Below, piece by piece: positions 45,712-54,841 of a stretch of 58,640 nt of DNA. The notes under the pieces were generated by a model, which did no database searches, had not been told where the DNA came from, and saw only the letters and a list, made by a program, of their open reading frames with translations. Position 1 is the stretch's first letter. Every line of letters starts with the position of its first letter. Both the position numbers and the translations under genes were made by a program. Origin of the DNA: Phycisphaeraceae bacterium (GTDB lineage Bacteria > Planctomycetota > Phycisphaerae > Phycisphaerales > Phycisphaeraceae); assembly GCA_020831765.1 (NCBI GenBank), contig JAFIFY010000098.1, forward strand, positions 1 through 58,640, given 5' to 3'.

Positions 45712-45850
45712 GGCCGGTTCCTTCACGGATCGCTAAGTGGTCGCGGATCGCCTTGGCCAGTGAACCGGGCATCCGCTCGAGTTCCTGTCGGCTGCCGGGC
45801 TCATCGATCCAGACGATCCGGCAGGGTGCCTGGCCGCCGCTTTGGATCAG
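45704..45850 (-). CDS. Possible 48-residue overlapping ORF (CTG start)
   Basis: Between the two better supported small genes a third frame is open: LIQSGGQAPCRIVWIDEPGS, RQELERMPGSLAKAIRDHLA, IREGTGHG. The only start that fits is CTG at 45850, which overlaps the stop of the upstream gene as CTGA; its own stop overlaps the HTH gene start. The amino-acid pattern is protein-like. It could also be reached by a -1 frameshift from the upstream gene. No family recognised. Confidence 0.35.
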   Translation of the reverse strand: MIQSGGQAPCRIVWIDEPGSRQELERMPGSLAKAIRDHLAIREGTGHG

Positions 45851-46050
45851 CGCTCGCGATTCTGGGCCTCGGCCAGTTCGGCCCGCAGCCGCTGAATCTG
45901 TTCGCTGTTGAGTTGTGCGTAGTAGCGGCGATCGGCCTCGCGCTGTAATCGTCGACGATCGGGCGTGCCCACCGGGATCGTCTCACGCGCAGCGCTGGCG
46001 GCCTCGAGCAGACGCCTGATCTCGTCCTGGATTTCGGCGCTCGTCTTCAT
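45847..46050 (-). CDS. Small hypothetical helical protein
   Basis: A protein of 67 residues: TSAEIQDEIRRLLEAASAAR, then a stretch with YYAQLNSEQIQRLRAELAEA. It is charged, helical and probably coiled-coil. AAAGGA precedes ATG 46050, and a good promoter lies 27 bases further up. First gene of a compact three-frame operon with the HTH gene. Confidence 0.6.
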   Translation of the reverse strand: MKTSAEIQDEIRRLLEAASAARETIPVGTPDRRRLQREADRRYYAQLNSEQIQRLRAELAEAQNRER

Positions 46051-46076
46051 GGTGATCCTTTCATCGATCCGCCCCG

Positions 46077-46104
46077 AGTGTACCATATCTGATACACCAT
46101 TCAA
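46077..46104 (-). promoter_or_regulatory. Promoter of the three-ORF micro-operon
   Basis: On the minus strand: TTGAAT (46104-46099), 16-base spacer, TACACT (46082-46077), 27 bases before ATG 46050. The spacer contains GTATCAGATAT, part of a small imperfect palindrome with ATATGGTAC, which could serve as an operator for the HTH protein. Confidence 0.55.
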
Positions 46105-46454
46105 GCCTTGGGCTGAAAATGTTCCGAGTTTCCTCCAGGTTGCCCGCAGTCCAATCAATACATAAAATAATGGCGTTATGCATGGGCGTGTATTCGTTTA
46201 TACGGCCTGACACACATGTCGGAACGACGACTTGAGCACTTTCTTACCGCGCATGCGGTCTCGCCTTGTGCCCTCATTCCTATAGGAACCGCTCGATCGG
46301 ACGATCGTGAAAGCCCGGCACAAGCGTGTTGGAGTTGAAGGATGGTCCAAACCGTCGCCGCGCATACCTGCGTTGATGCCCTCGATCAGCAGGACCAGCC
46401 CGAACCGCCCCGGGACGCCTGAAACGAATCTTAAAGGATTTGCCTATTTCGCTC

Positions 46455-46483
46455 TTGACGGGAACGTAATCGGTCGGTATACT
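46455..46483 (+). promoter_or_regulatory. Strong sigma-70-type promoter
   Basis: TTGACG (46455-46460), 17-base spacer, TATACT (46478-46483). This is the closest match to the bacterial consensus in the window. It points at the small ORF at 46555 and the lipoprotein genes beyond. The upstream stretch 46166-46454 holds no supportable gene. Confidence 0.65.
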
Positions 46484-46554
46484 CCTTTTATGAGGCTCGG
46501 AGATGGGCTCCGGGCCATGAGACCGTTTCCAGCGGCCTTGGAAAGAGGATTCGG

Positions 46555-46734
46555 ATGGTGAAACGGGGCGGAACACAGGCCGATTCGCGGGGCGAGCAAA
46601 GCTCTCACTTGCCCGCTTTCCCTGAACCCGTTGCCGCCCAACTCGTGCTGCTCTGCGAAGCACTGCTTCGCAGAACACGAGTCCCTGACGACGCCCCACC
46701 TGGGATCAGATTTCATACCCGTTCAGTCAGTTAG
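46555..46734 (+). CDS. Possible small ORF of 59 residues
   Basis: From ATG 46555, with GAGGA seven bases upstream and the strong promoter 70 bases upstream, a frame of 59 codons encodes VKRGGTQADSRGEQSSHLPA followed by FPEPVAAQLVLLCEALLRRT and a polar tail. It spans a long hairpin. No family recognised; it may be a leader peptide or fortuitous. Confidence 0.35.
   Translation: MVKRGGTQADSRGEQSSHLPAFPEPVAAQLVLLCEALLRRTRVPDDAPPGIRFHTRSVS
46641..46682. repeat. Long two-part hairpin (REP-like)
   Basis: Outer arms ACTCGTG / CACGAGT (7 bp) and inner arms TCTGCGAAGC / GCTTCGCAGA (10 bp) with a 3-base loop fold into one imperfect stem-loop. The structure resembles REP or transposon-end hairpins. Confidence 0.65.
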
Positions 46735-46812
46735 CGTTCGGCGGCGTGAGGCCGTCCGGGGATTCCCGGGTGTTCTTGGACTGTTCGCCCGTATCCGGAA
46801 GGAGTGTGTTGC

Positions 46813-47160
46813 GTGAGGAAATATGCGGTCGTTGCTTGTCTGCTGGTCGGCATCGTGCTTGTGGTTCGTGCACCCGGTTGTGGCTGGGACGGCAGACATG
46901 CGGCCGTCGAGCGCGAGAAGGCTCGGCGAGTGGCCGACGGCTGGACGTTCGTCGAACAGATCGGCAGTGTCACGCCGGACCCGAAGCTCATCTTCGCTAT
47001 GTCGTTCGAGTCCGCCTCCAGCGTCACCGCGGTGGCCACCGGAATCCCTGACCCGATCAGCAAGACGTACCCGCAAGACACCGCGTTGTACCTGCTCGTC
47101 ACGATGGGTTCGGACCCGAACAACACCTTCACGCTGGTGTTCTCCAGGCCGAAGCCCTGA
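46813..47160 (+). CDS. Hypothetical exported protein
   Basis: About 115 residues from GTG 46813, with GGAAGGAG eight bases upstream. The N-terminus is a signal-like helix (YAVVACLLVGIVLVVRAPGC) that may be a lipoprotein signal. The rest is a small soluble domain (VEREKARRVADGWTFVEQIG, ALYLLVTMGSDPNNTFTLVF). No family recognised. First of three small exported-protein genes in a row. Confidence 0.6.
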   Translation: MRKYAVVACLLVGIVLVVRAPGCGWDGRHAAVEREKARRVADGWTFVEQIGSVTPDPKLIFAMSFESASSVTAVATGIPDPISKTYPQDTALYLLVTMGSDPNNTFTLVFSRPKP

Positions 47161-47314
47161 TGGCCAAGCGGCTCGCCGCAGCCCGACCACGACCAGACAC
47201 TGGCACCGGCGTCCGTCGTCCGTTAAGCCCCGGGCGGCCGCAGGGTCTGCGGGTGGGCGATCCGATGCTTCACCTATTGGGTCGCAAAGCGGCACAATGC
47301 AAGGAGATGTCACG

Positions 47315-48016
47315 ATGACAACGACGCGCACACTTTCGATGATCGGGGCGATGATCCTGGTGTTCTGCCTCACCCTCGCCGGCTGTCCGGGCGCTGAAGA
47401 CCCGCAATATGAACCGCTGGATGAGCCGATCAATGTCTTCAAGAACATGAAGGCGGCGGTGAAGAACGATGACAGGGAGCGATTCATCGCGCTTTTTTCT
47501 GAACCTGTTGAGGGTAAGACGCGCGATGCGCTCGGAGTTGTTTTCGACTGGCTTACGGCCGCTCATCGTTTCGGCGAGGGACTCGCCGAGCGGTTCGGGG
47601 ACGAAACCGAACAGATCGAGCGTTACCTTCCCGCAAACAGAATGGATGATGAGTGGATCGAAGGCTTCCAGATTGATGTGGACGAGGACAACGACCGGGC
47701 AACGTTCACCGCACCGGATCGCCGACCCGAGGAAAATGGCCTCGTACGCATCAACGGTGAATGGCGCATCGCGACCAAAGCTCTGATCCCCCTTGAAGAG
47801 GAGTTGGAGATGATGAAGGAAACGACTGAGCAGATCAACGCCCTTCGCCAACACCTTGATCAAGAGGACGCCACGATCGAATCGCTGCAAGCGAAGTCGC
47901 GGGAACAGCGGCGGTTGCGCGAGCAGCGGCGCATGCACCACCCCGAGGTGCGCGAGGACTCTGAAATGCCTGATGATGTCGAGGCTCCCGACGGTGTCGA
48001 GTTTCCGGGGTTCTGA
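47315..48016 (+). CDS. Hypothetical lipoprotein with coiled-coil tail
   Basis: A protein of 233 residues. Lipobox LTLAGCPG after a hydrophobic signal. The middle part is a small alpha/beta domain of the SnoaL/NTF2-like type (NMKAAVKNDDRERFIALFSE ... LVRINGEWRIAT), which is a tentative assignment. The tail is a charged coiled coil (EEELEMMKETTEQINALRQH, SREQRRLREQRRMH) ending in an acidic stretch. AAGGAG precedes ATG 47315. A hairpin terminator follows. Confidence 0.65.
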   Translation: MTTTRTLSMIGAMILVFCLTLAGCPGAEDPQYEPLDEPINVFKNMKAAVKNDDRERFIALFSEPVEGKTRDALGVVFDWLTAAHRFGEGLAERFGDETEQIERYLPANRMDDEWIEGFQIDVDEDNDRATFTAPDRRPEENGLVRINGEWRIATKALIPLEEELEMMKETTEQINALRQHLDQEDATIESLQAKSREQRRLREQRRMHHPEVREDSEMPDDVEAPDGVEFPGF

Positions 48017-48036
48017 TCGTGCAACCTTGGCGGGCA

Positions 48037-48060
48037 GCGGCAGTCAGTACTGACCGCCGC
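48037..48060 (+). terminator. Hairpin, probable terminator
   Basis: GCGGCAGTCAG / CTGACCGCCGC form an 11-base stem with one mismatch, 20 bases after the lipoprotein stop. No U-tract follows, so it may be a factor-assisted or bidirectional terminator. Confidence 0.5.
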
Positions 48061-48564
48061 CCGCCCGGAGCCACACAACCCGATCCTCCGCGCTTTATCG
48101 GTGCCCCGGACCGCCCCCAGCCCTGCCGGAAGCGCAGCGCCGATATTTTGGAGTCTTTCCGGCTGTGGACTGGATCACCCGGCACGCATGGAATCAGGGT
48201 TTTAGCCGCGGTCGATGGTTTCAACAACATCATCACCACCGTCGAGGTCGCCCTTGCCGACAGGGTGGTCCTGAACTGCCGCGCACACGGGTTCTACCTC
48301 GCCCGCGCTGGGCTGGTCATACGCCTGCCGAAGGCGCGGCCGGTGGACCTGGGGACGAAGGATGGTGCGCTGGGTCGTGGTGCGGCCGACGGAGGATGGT
48401 TGATCTTGACTCGCCTGGCGATCATAATACGGGAAAGTGTGCTGATTCTCGGGCCGGATGGGCGGACGATGTGCATTTTCCATCGGGTCTGATCGGAATC
48501 GTATGCATCACCCAACGGATGTGCGATGCGGACGAACGAGGTTCTCTGGCCAGGAGTGATGACG
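48061..48564. other. Intergenic stretch without supportable gene
   Basis: A frame of 157 codons is open on the plus strand but has no ribosome-binding site, no recognisable domain and a high-GC shadow on the other strand. It may contain degraded mobile-element sequence. Nothing more can be supported. Confidence 0.4.
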
Positions 48565-49422
48565 ATGCGGAAATACCTGCGGGTTCCACAGGTGGGGTTT
48601 GTGGCGGTTGCCGTGGTCTTGACCCTGGTCTGGGCAGGGGGATGTGGCGGGGACGATCGCGATCAGAACGGCTCGCGGTCACAGGACGAGGGCGGCGCGC
48701 CGCCCATGGTGTTGGGGGACGAGGGGCAACGCCAGACGCAGCGTGCGCACCCCGGGCTGAACTCCTCACCCGATTCGGGCCAACGCGACATACGGGAAGC
48801 TCAGGCACCCAGCGCCGTCGGGCAACCCCACGACACGATGCGCCCCATGTATTCATCCCCCAGCGAGGTGATCGATGCGGCCCATGCCGCTCTGCGGCGA
48901 GAAGACTTCAACGCTTACGTGAATTGCATGACGCCGGCGTTTGAACTGGAACTGCTGGGGCAACTGATCTCTCTGGCATGCCAACAGGCCACGGCGGAGT
49001 TGCCGCGGTACGATGGCGCTGCCCTTCACCGTTACCAGGCGGCTCGAGATGCGACGCGGCAGTTCCTGTCAGCGAGGGGGATCGATGATCCCGCTTCGGT
49101 GCACGATGAGCATGCGGCGCTGAGGCAGCGGATGGTCGATGAGGATGCGCGGCCAGAACAGGTGCTGGCATCATGGATTGACCAGATCACTGAGGATCCA
49201 CGAGGGCTGCTGATCGACCTGCTTCGGCACCGTGGTGAGTCTGCATTCATCAACGCCGCGGAATGGGAGATGACGACGGAGAACATCAGAATCCGAGACG
49301 ATGAGGCCACCGGGACCGTCCGGATGAAGCACGTGACGATCCGCCAGGACGACATGCTCCGGCGTGTCCGGTTTGAGAAGATTGACGACGGCTGGCTCCT
49401 GGCGCAAGACTTCATGTTCTAA
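48565..49422 (+). CDS. Hypothetical lipoprotein
   Basis: A protein of 285 residues. The signal ends in VWAGGCGGD, a lipobox-like site. A low-complexity Gln/Ser-rich linker follows, then a helical/NTF2-like domain (EVIDAAHAALRREDFNAYVN, then EWEMTTENIRIRDDEATGTV and KIDDGWLLAQDFMF) that resembles small exported proteins with a DUF4878/NTF2-type fold; this is tentative. AGGAG lies eight bases before ATG 48565. Its domain plan (lipobox, linker, residue-balance domain) parallels the gene at 47315, so the two may be diverged paralogues. Confidence 0.62.
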   Translation: MRKYLRVPQVGFVAVAVVLTLVWAGGCGGDDRDQNGSRSQDEGGAPPMVLGDEGQRQTQRAHPGLNSSPDSGQRDIREAQAPSAVGQPHDTMRPMYSSPSEVIDAAHAALRREDFNAYVNCMTPAFELELLGQLISLACQQATAELPRYDGAALHRYQAARDATRQFLSARGIDDPASVHDEHAALRQRMVDEDARPEQVLASWIDQITEDPRGLLIDLLRHRGESAFINAAEWEMTTENIRIRDDEATGTVRMKHVTIRQDDMLRRVRFEKIDDGWLLAQDFMF

Positions 49423-49469
49423 GAACGGACAGCCCGACCGGCGCGGCCTGGCGCTATCCATGTTCGAGC

Positions 49470-49724
49470 ATGTGCCGCTCATCGGCTTCGGCCAGATCGC
49501 CGAGCGTCCCGACCGACCCGGAACCGAGGGCCGTCATCGGCCAGAGGATCGACTTCCACAACAACCAGCGTCCGTACTCGACGTTTGCCGGACGCACCCC
49601 CGGTCGAGGTCCGCAATGGCCTGTATATACAAACCGACCGGCCTGCGGCAGCGTAACCATGGCCCACGCCACCCACCTTATTCAGGCCGACCGGCTGTCC
49701 AAGATCTGGGGTCCACCCCTTTAA
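49470..49724 (+). pseudogene. DDE transposase C-terminal remnant (IS3/IS481-like)
   Basis: The frame contains AVIGQRIDFHNNQRPYSTFA followed by GRTPGRG and, 25 residues later, HLIQADRLSKIWGPPL and a stop. This matches the end of integrase-core transposases (WIDFYNxxRPHSALGGRTP ... LSxxxGPPL). The catalytic DDE part is absent. The rest of 49423-49893 is non-coding. Confidence 0.65.
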
Positions 49725-49893
49725 CGAAAATACCGACGATGGAACGTCGGAATCGATTGACCTTTGAGTTCGGTACACATGCCACCAACCCCTGGTTTGC
49801 GGTCGCTGCGTCGTCTTGGGGGCACCTCAGCCATCGGCGTCAGATTCTGGTAGAAACAATTGATTTCCATGAATGTTCGAAAGGATACCACGC

Positions 49894-52641
49894 ATGAACA
49901 GTCCCACCATCGCCGGAAGAATAGTGGCATTGACCGCCATTGTGCTCCTGTTCGGCTGTCTGGTCGCCTGTCAGACCCAAGCCTCGATTGTCGCGCGGTC
50001 TGTTTCAGATCCGCCGCCAGGAATCGACGTCAGTGCCGACATTATTGCGATCGAATTGGGTAATGGCGTCGCCCTCCGCTTTGCCGTTCACGACGGCTGG
50101 TTGCTGGGCCTTCGGGACGCCCGGTTTTCCGATGTTGAGCTAACCTCGGCCCAAACGGTTCAACGGCCTCTGATCTCACAGGAGTTCATTCAACCAGGCA
50201 TCTGGCCGTTCATGAAGCTGGTGTCGGCCCGGCGGGTGGATGGGGCGGTTGAACTGGAGGTGGAGCTTTACGGCGGTTCCTCGAGGGAGCTGTTCATGGA
50301 AGAGTTTGTTTTCGCCCCGGATTTTGATGCGGCCATCGGTGAGAAGATCACAGCGGAGCTGGCGATGCTGCGCGATCGGGCGGCTGCGGCCCGCCAGCGG
50401 CTCGACCCGCTGGTCGCCGATGATGACTCGCTCAATCGGATTCGCGCGCGGCTGGAGCAGGAGCGAAATCGCACCAAGGATATTGACCCGGAAATGACTT
50501 GGGATGTGATCAACAATCGCAGGAATATCGAGAGATTTGAGCGAAACCTGGCCGAAGCCAAGCGGCGGCTCTACAACGATGCGGTTCGCACCGACGAACA
50601 CCGCGCATCCTTGGCGGCGATCGAAGCATTCGAGAAGGCGCATCAGCAGCGAGCCGAGGAGGTCTCGAGCATTCATCGCGACTTCTACGCCTTTGCGCAC
50701 CTCAGGCTTCCCTCGGAGACCTGCCGCGTCAATTCCCTGATTGCGCGAATCAATGCCCGTCGGCAGACGCTCGAGCGGGGCGGTCGGCTGGTCTGGACAG
50801 TTCGGCCGGTAACACGGCAAATCGCCGGTTGGGAGTGGAACGGATGGTCCCAGAGCTATCAGGTGCAGCTCGATCACGGGCATCAGGTCAACAATCTGCG
50901 CCAGATCGGAACGTGGGAGATCGGCGGCCAAGCCGCCGGTATGACGGTCGTGAACCTTCGATACCGAGGTCTGGGCGGAATCGAGCAGACCCTCGATGCG
51001 GCCGACCGGGGCCCTGGCGTGCGCAGCGCCTGGAGCACCACCGAGATGATTCCCGGCGCCGCCGGCGGTGCGCCGGCGGTTTCCCCTGTTGTCCCTCCCG
51101 CTGCCGATCAGACGCTCGAGGATCGCGGCTACGCACTGACCCACCGGGTTGGGGCTTGGATTTCCAAACTCGGTCGAGGCTCGGGCGTTGGCTTTGTCGA
51201 CTTCCAGCATCGTGACGGCCTCACCCTGATCAGTTCCTTTGACCGCCAGGGGGCACACCGGGCTCTGACTGAGATTTTCCCCGGCGATCGGGAGTTGTCA
51301 CAGACCGATGAACAGTGGTTTGCCAACACCGACCGCTTTGAGACCGAGCATCAGCTTTATCTGATGCTCAGACAGAACCCGGGCAAACATGAAATGACGA
51401 CGCGTTGGCAGGAGGTCGACCAGTATTTCCGTGATGTGGTGTCCGAGAATCTCGGTTTTGTGCAGGTCGATCCGCTTCCGGGCGTCGGGTGGCTGGTGGA
51501 AGCCGGACGGGCATCATTCTTCCAGAGTCTGGCCGATGACCGCTTCCGGCAGTGGCATGCAACGGGCATGCGCATGCACGTCACCCATACCCCCGGATGG
51601 TACACCGAGCAGCACCGCAACGGCCCGGATCGACCACAAACACCCGGCGGAAACTCCAACCGCATCTTCGACTGGATCATCACCGACGATGTGAAAGCGC
51701 ACTGGCGAACAACTCAGCAGTTCAGTCGTGAGGAAGGCATTCCGTTTTTCATCTATCTCGGTGGTATGGTCCGCCCCGACGGCCCGTTTGCCCGTCAAGT
51801 CGGCACCGGGCCTGAGAAATGGAGCATGAACATCCCCGGCGCGAACTACTCACACGGATACCCGCCGCTTGTTGGCCACAATCTTTATGTGCCCGAGACG
51901 CGCAAACTGCTCACGCAACGGCTGAAGGACATTCAGCGGAACCTTGGCTTTCAGGGACTGTGGTGCGACAGCTTCCAGAACATGTTCATGAGCCAGCTCA
52001 ACTGGGGTGACGGCTCCGGAGCCCCGATGCAGGCCAAGTGGTGGCCGCTACTGGCCGAGTGGTCCCGCATGGGCATTCATCTCATGGCTGAAAGCCACGC
52101 CTTTCCGGGATTGAGCTGCTCAATTGAGGTCGCCGAGTGGGAACAGGCATACCACTACTTTCAATATGTCTGGAAATGGCATCGAGGAGGGTCGCAACGC
52201 AACTACACGGCTGAACAACACAACGAAATGACCTACCGATTCATGGCCAACAAATCATGGTTGGCGCCGGACAACGCGACCGTCGCGGTGATTCCCGACT
52301 TTTCGCGATTCAGTGCCGAGTACATGGCCGCCCTGCCCGATATGCGACGCAGTTGGGTGCTCCCGGGCGGCGCCGGCGTGCTCTGGATGCCGTTTGACAC
52401 CAACAACCGGGGCATCTGGTTCAGCTATATCGAGTCCGAGGTTCCCTCCGGAGTCACGGCCGTATACCTTCTCGATTCCGAAGGCTCGAACGTCGGCCGC
52501 ACCGAGGCCCGTCGAACCTATCGGCTATCAGGCGAGGATCTACCGTCGCTCCTGGGCATGGCCCGTCCGCCGCATGAAGATCCAAGAATGAAGCATCGCT
52601 TTGAGCCGGTCGATTTTGTCTTTCCCGAGAAACGTCCATGA
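49894..52641 (+). CDS. Large secreted lipoprotein, TIM-barrel glycosidase-like
   Basis: A protein of 915 residues. Lipobox-like signal (VLLFGCLVACQTQ). After a beta-rich N-terminal region there is a charged helical coiled-coil part (about 150-280), then a second beta domain, then a C-terminal region that looks like a retaining-glycosidase barrel. In that region are a Trp/Tyr-rich HVTHTPGWYTEQ, GIPFFIYLGGMVRP, and the strand-end GFQGLWCDSFQNMF with an Asp placed like the nucleophile of GH31/GH36 enzymes, followed by GIHLMAESHAFPG. Family membership is inferred. AAAGGA precedes ATG 49894. The stop overlaps the next start (ATGA), so the two genes are translationally coupled. Confidence 0.65.
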   Translation: MNSPTIAGRIVALTAIVLLFGCLVACQTQASIVARSVSDPPPGIDVSADIIAIELGNGVALRFAVHDGWLLGLRDARFSDVELTSAQTVQRPLISQEFIQPGIWPFMKLVSARRVDGAVELEVELYGGSSRELFMEEFVFAPDFDAAIGEKITAELAMLRDRAAAARQRLDPLVADDDSLNRIRARLEQERNRTKDIDPEMTWDVINNRRNIERFERNLAEAKRRLYNDAVRTDEHRASLAAIEAFEKAHQQRAEEVSSIHRDFYAFAHLRLPSETCRVNSLIARINARRQTLERGGRLVWTVRPVTRQIAGWEWNGWSQSYQVQLDHGHQVNNLRQIGTWEIGGQAAGMTVVNLRYRGLGGIEQTLDAADRGPGVRSAWSTTEMIPGAAGGAPAVSPVVPPAADQTLEDRGYALTHRVGAWISKLGRGSGVGFVDFQHRDGLTLISSFDRQGAHRALTEIFPGDRELSQTDEQWFANTDRFETEHQLYLMLRQNPGKHEMTTRWQEVDQYFRDVVSENLGFVQVDPLPGVGWLVEAGRASFFQSLADDRFRQWHATGMRMHVTHTPGWYTEQHRNGPDRPQTPGGNSNRIFDWIITDDVKAHWRTTQQFSREEGIPFFIYLGGMVRPDGPFARQVGTGPEKWSMNIPGANYSHGYPPLVGHNLYVPETRKLLTQRLKDIQRNLGFQGLWCDSFQNMFMSQLNWGDGSGAPMQAKWWPLLAEWSRMGIHLMAESHAFPGLSCSIEVAEWEQAYHYFQYVWKWHRGGSQRNYTAEQHNEMTYRFMANKSWLAPDNATVAVIPDFSRFSAEYMAALPDMRRSWVLPGGAGVLWMPFDTNNRGIWFSYIESEVPSGVTAVYLLDSEGSNVGRTEARRTYRLSGEDLPSLLGMARPPHEDPRMKHRFEPVDFVFPEKRP

Positions 52642-54668
52642 TGAACAGTGAGTTGCAGTGCGAAACCAGATCCCATCACCCCGATGATGCCTCAGGGGGG
52701 CCAAGTTCAGGAAACCATATTCGAGCGGTTGCCAGAAGCGATCATGTTCTGGTGTCGTTGGGTTTGATGTTCTGCTCTCGACCGTCGTGGTGGGCCATGG
52801 TGATACTGATCGGGTTGAGTTCGATCCAGTTCGCATGTACGCAACCAAGACAGATCAATGGGATCCCGCCGGATGCGGTGCAGGTCCGTATCCAATCGCG
52901 GTTGTCGCCGCCGGAGTGGGCACTTTTGCAGAGGCTGCTCTTGGATGAGAACGTGCGCGCCGCCGGAGCCTATTACCGAAAGTATTGGAACGAGTCCGGC
53001 CATCTGATCTGTATTCCTCGATGGGGCTGGGCGGATGGAACGGACGATGTACTTCAGGGGGTGGCGAATTTTCCGCTGGTGTACGCTCTGGGGGGTGACC
53101 GGGGGATCCTGGACCTTTATTATCAGGCGCTGGAGGGATTTCTGGATCAGTTTTCATCGGCGGAGGTCGAATACGCACCTGCCTATGGCGCACTGTATCG
53201 CGAATCCATGACGGCCAATGACTGGCACCACCACTCGGAGTATCTGACCGCATTCAATCAACTGGCGGTCGCCGACCCGCACAACGCGCATTATCGCAGC
53301 CGGGCGCGACGATTTGCCGGCTTCTATCTCAACGAGGGCCTGCCGGATGGTGCCGAACCGATCTATGACCCGGAGCGGCGACTGATCCGCAGTCTCATCA
53401 CCGGAAGCCGAGGGGCACAGCTTGAGATCGAGCCTCGCTTCTGGGGACACCGCTGGGAGGAGTGGCAAGACCGAACCAGAGTGAAGGGGGATGCACCGCT
53501 GAACCTCTACGCGACGACGCAGCCCGCCCTGGCCTTCGCCCTGACGGGCGAGGAGCGGTACCGCCAGTGGGTTGTGGATTACGTCGAGGCGTGGATCGAA
53601 CGGGCGCGCATGAACGGGTACATCTTCCCCGCGAATGTGGGGTTGTCGGGCGAGATCGGCGAGCACTGGGGCGGGCGTTGGTGGCCCAATGCGCTGGGCG
53701 CCTGGTCGCGCCGCGGCAAGGCCGGCTCGGACGGCCTGGGGCTCTTCCTGCCCGCGGTGACCGCGGGGCTTCAGAATGCCATGATCCTCTCCGGAGATGT
53801 ATCGCACTTCGACGCCCTGCGACGCCAGATCCATGTGCTGCTCGAGAATGCCATCGAGCACGACGACGGTAAGCGGTACCCTCCGGCCGCCTACGAGGAC
53901 GACGGCTGGGACGGCCGGATGCGGTTCGGCCGGCACCTGGTGAGGCTCTATCTCAGCAGCTTCCGGGAAGATGACCTGAAGCTGATCGCGGACGAGCGCA
54001 AGCTCTGGGGCCGGGCGGACCGGTTCTCCTATTACACGGGCTTCTTCTACCACGGGGACGACTTCGCCTGGCTCCACTACGTGCTGGGCGAGAACCCGGA
54101 GTACCCGGATCGGGTCATGCGTTCGGATCTCGATCGGATCCGCGCCCGGATACGCGCAATGCGGCAGGATGACTCGATCCCCCATGAGCGGCTGACCGAT
54201 CACACGTTTGCCTTCAACCCGTTGGCGACCCACGGACTGTTCACGATGATCACAGGCGGCCCCGGACCCTACTTGGGCAAGGCGACGTACATGCTCTGGA
54301 GCGAAGTGTGGCCGTATGACCCGGAGGCCGGTCGTCCGGGACTGCCGCCCGAGGTGGCCATGAATGTTGAGCGGATCACGGCTGATGGTATCGAGTTGTC
54401 CGTGGTCAATCTCAACCAGACCGAGTCGCGTGTGCTCGTGATCCAGATGGGCGCTTACGGAGAAAGTCGCTGTGTGTTCGTACGTCGCGGTCGCGAAACG
54501 ATTGATGTAGACAGCCATTACTTCGTCGTCGATCTGGCGCCGGGCAGCGGGGGAAAACTGATGCTTGCGATCGACCGGCGGGCCTATGCGCCACGGGCCG
54601 GGCTACCTTGGCTTCGACAACCCATTCCGCACGCCGCATCTTCCTCCTCCAGCGCAACCTCCCCATAA
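52638..54668 (+). CDS. Exported alpha/alpha-toroid-like protein
   Basis: A protein of 676 residues. A long N-terminus leads to a membrane segment ending in a lipobox-like IQFACTQP. The body is helical with repeated aromatic/acidic helices (ANFPLVYALGGDRGILDLYY, HHHSEYLTAFNQLAVADPHN, RWWPNALGAWSRRGKAGSD, YYTGFFYHGDDFAWLHYVLG) as in (alpha/alpha)6 polysaccharide lyases and unsaturated glycosyl hydrolases. The C-terminus is a beta domain. No catalytic pair can be fixed. Base use becomes distinctly GC-richer from about 53460, which hints at mosaic origin. Coupled to the upstream barrel protein. Confidence 0.6.
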   Translation: MMNSELQCETRSHHPDDASGGPSSGNHIRAVARSDHVLVSLGLMFCSRPSWWAMVILIGLSSIQFACTQPRQINGIPPDAVQVRIQSRLSPPEWALLQRLLLDENVRAAGAYYRKYWNESGHLICIPRWGWADGTDDVLQGVANFPLVYALGGDRGILDLYYQALEGFLDQFSSAEVEYAPAYGALYRESMTANDWHHHSEYLTAFNQLAVADPHNAHYRSRARRFAGFYLNEGLPDGAEPIYDPERRLIRSLITGSRGAQLEIEPRFWGHRWEEWQDRTRVKGDAPLNLYATTQPALAFALTGEERYRQWVVDYVEAWIERARMNGYIFPANVGLSGEIGEHWGGRWWPNALGAWSRRGKAGSDGLGLFLPAVTAGLQNAMILSGDVSHFDALRRQIHVLLENAIEHDDGKRYPPAAYEDDGWDGRMRFGRHLVRLYLSSFREDDLKLIADERKLWGRADRFSYYTGFFYHGDDFAWLHYVLGENPEYPDRVMRSDLDRIRARIRAMRQDDSIPHERLTDHTFAFNPLATHGLFTMITGGPGPYLGKATYMLWSEVWPYDPEAGRPGLPPEVAMNVERITADGIELSVVNLNQTESRVLVIQMGAYGESRCVFVRRGRETIDVDSHYFVVDLAPGSGGKLMLAIDRRAYAPRAGLPWLRQPIPHAASSSSSATSP

Positions 54669-54841
54669 CCCGAGCGGTAGCGCATGAACACCCTCTGTGG
54701 TGGTGGCGATGGTTCGAACGGGTTGCCTCTCCGCAGCGATTAACCCGTGGTCAATGAGCTCCCGACGGCGGGGCAGGCGGCCTCCTCGGCCGGAAATTCT
54801 GAATATGCAGGCAGCGCTTCACACGCCATGCGCGGGCTTGG

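Noticed and set aside
48019-48492. 157-codon plus-strand frame
   Set aside because: No start signal or domain; reported only as a gene-free stretch.
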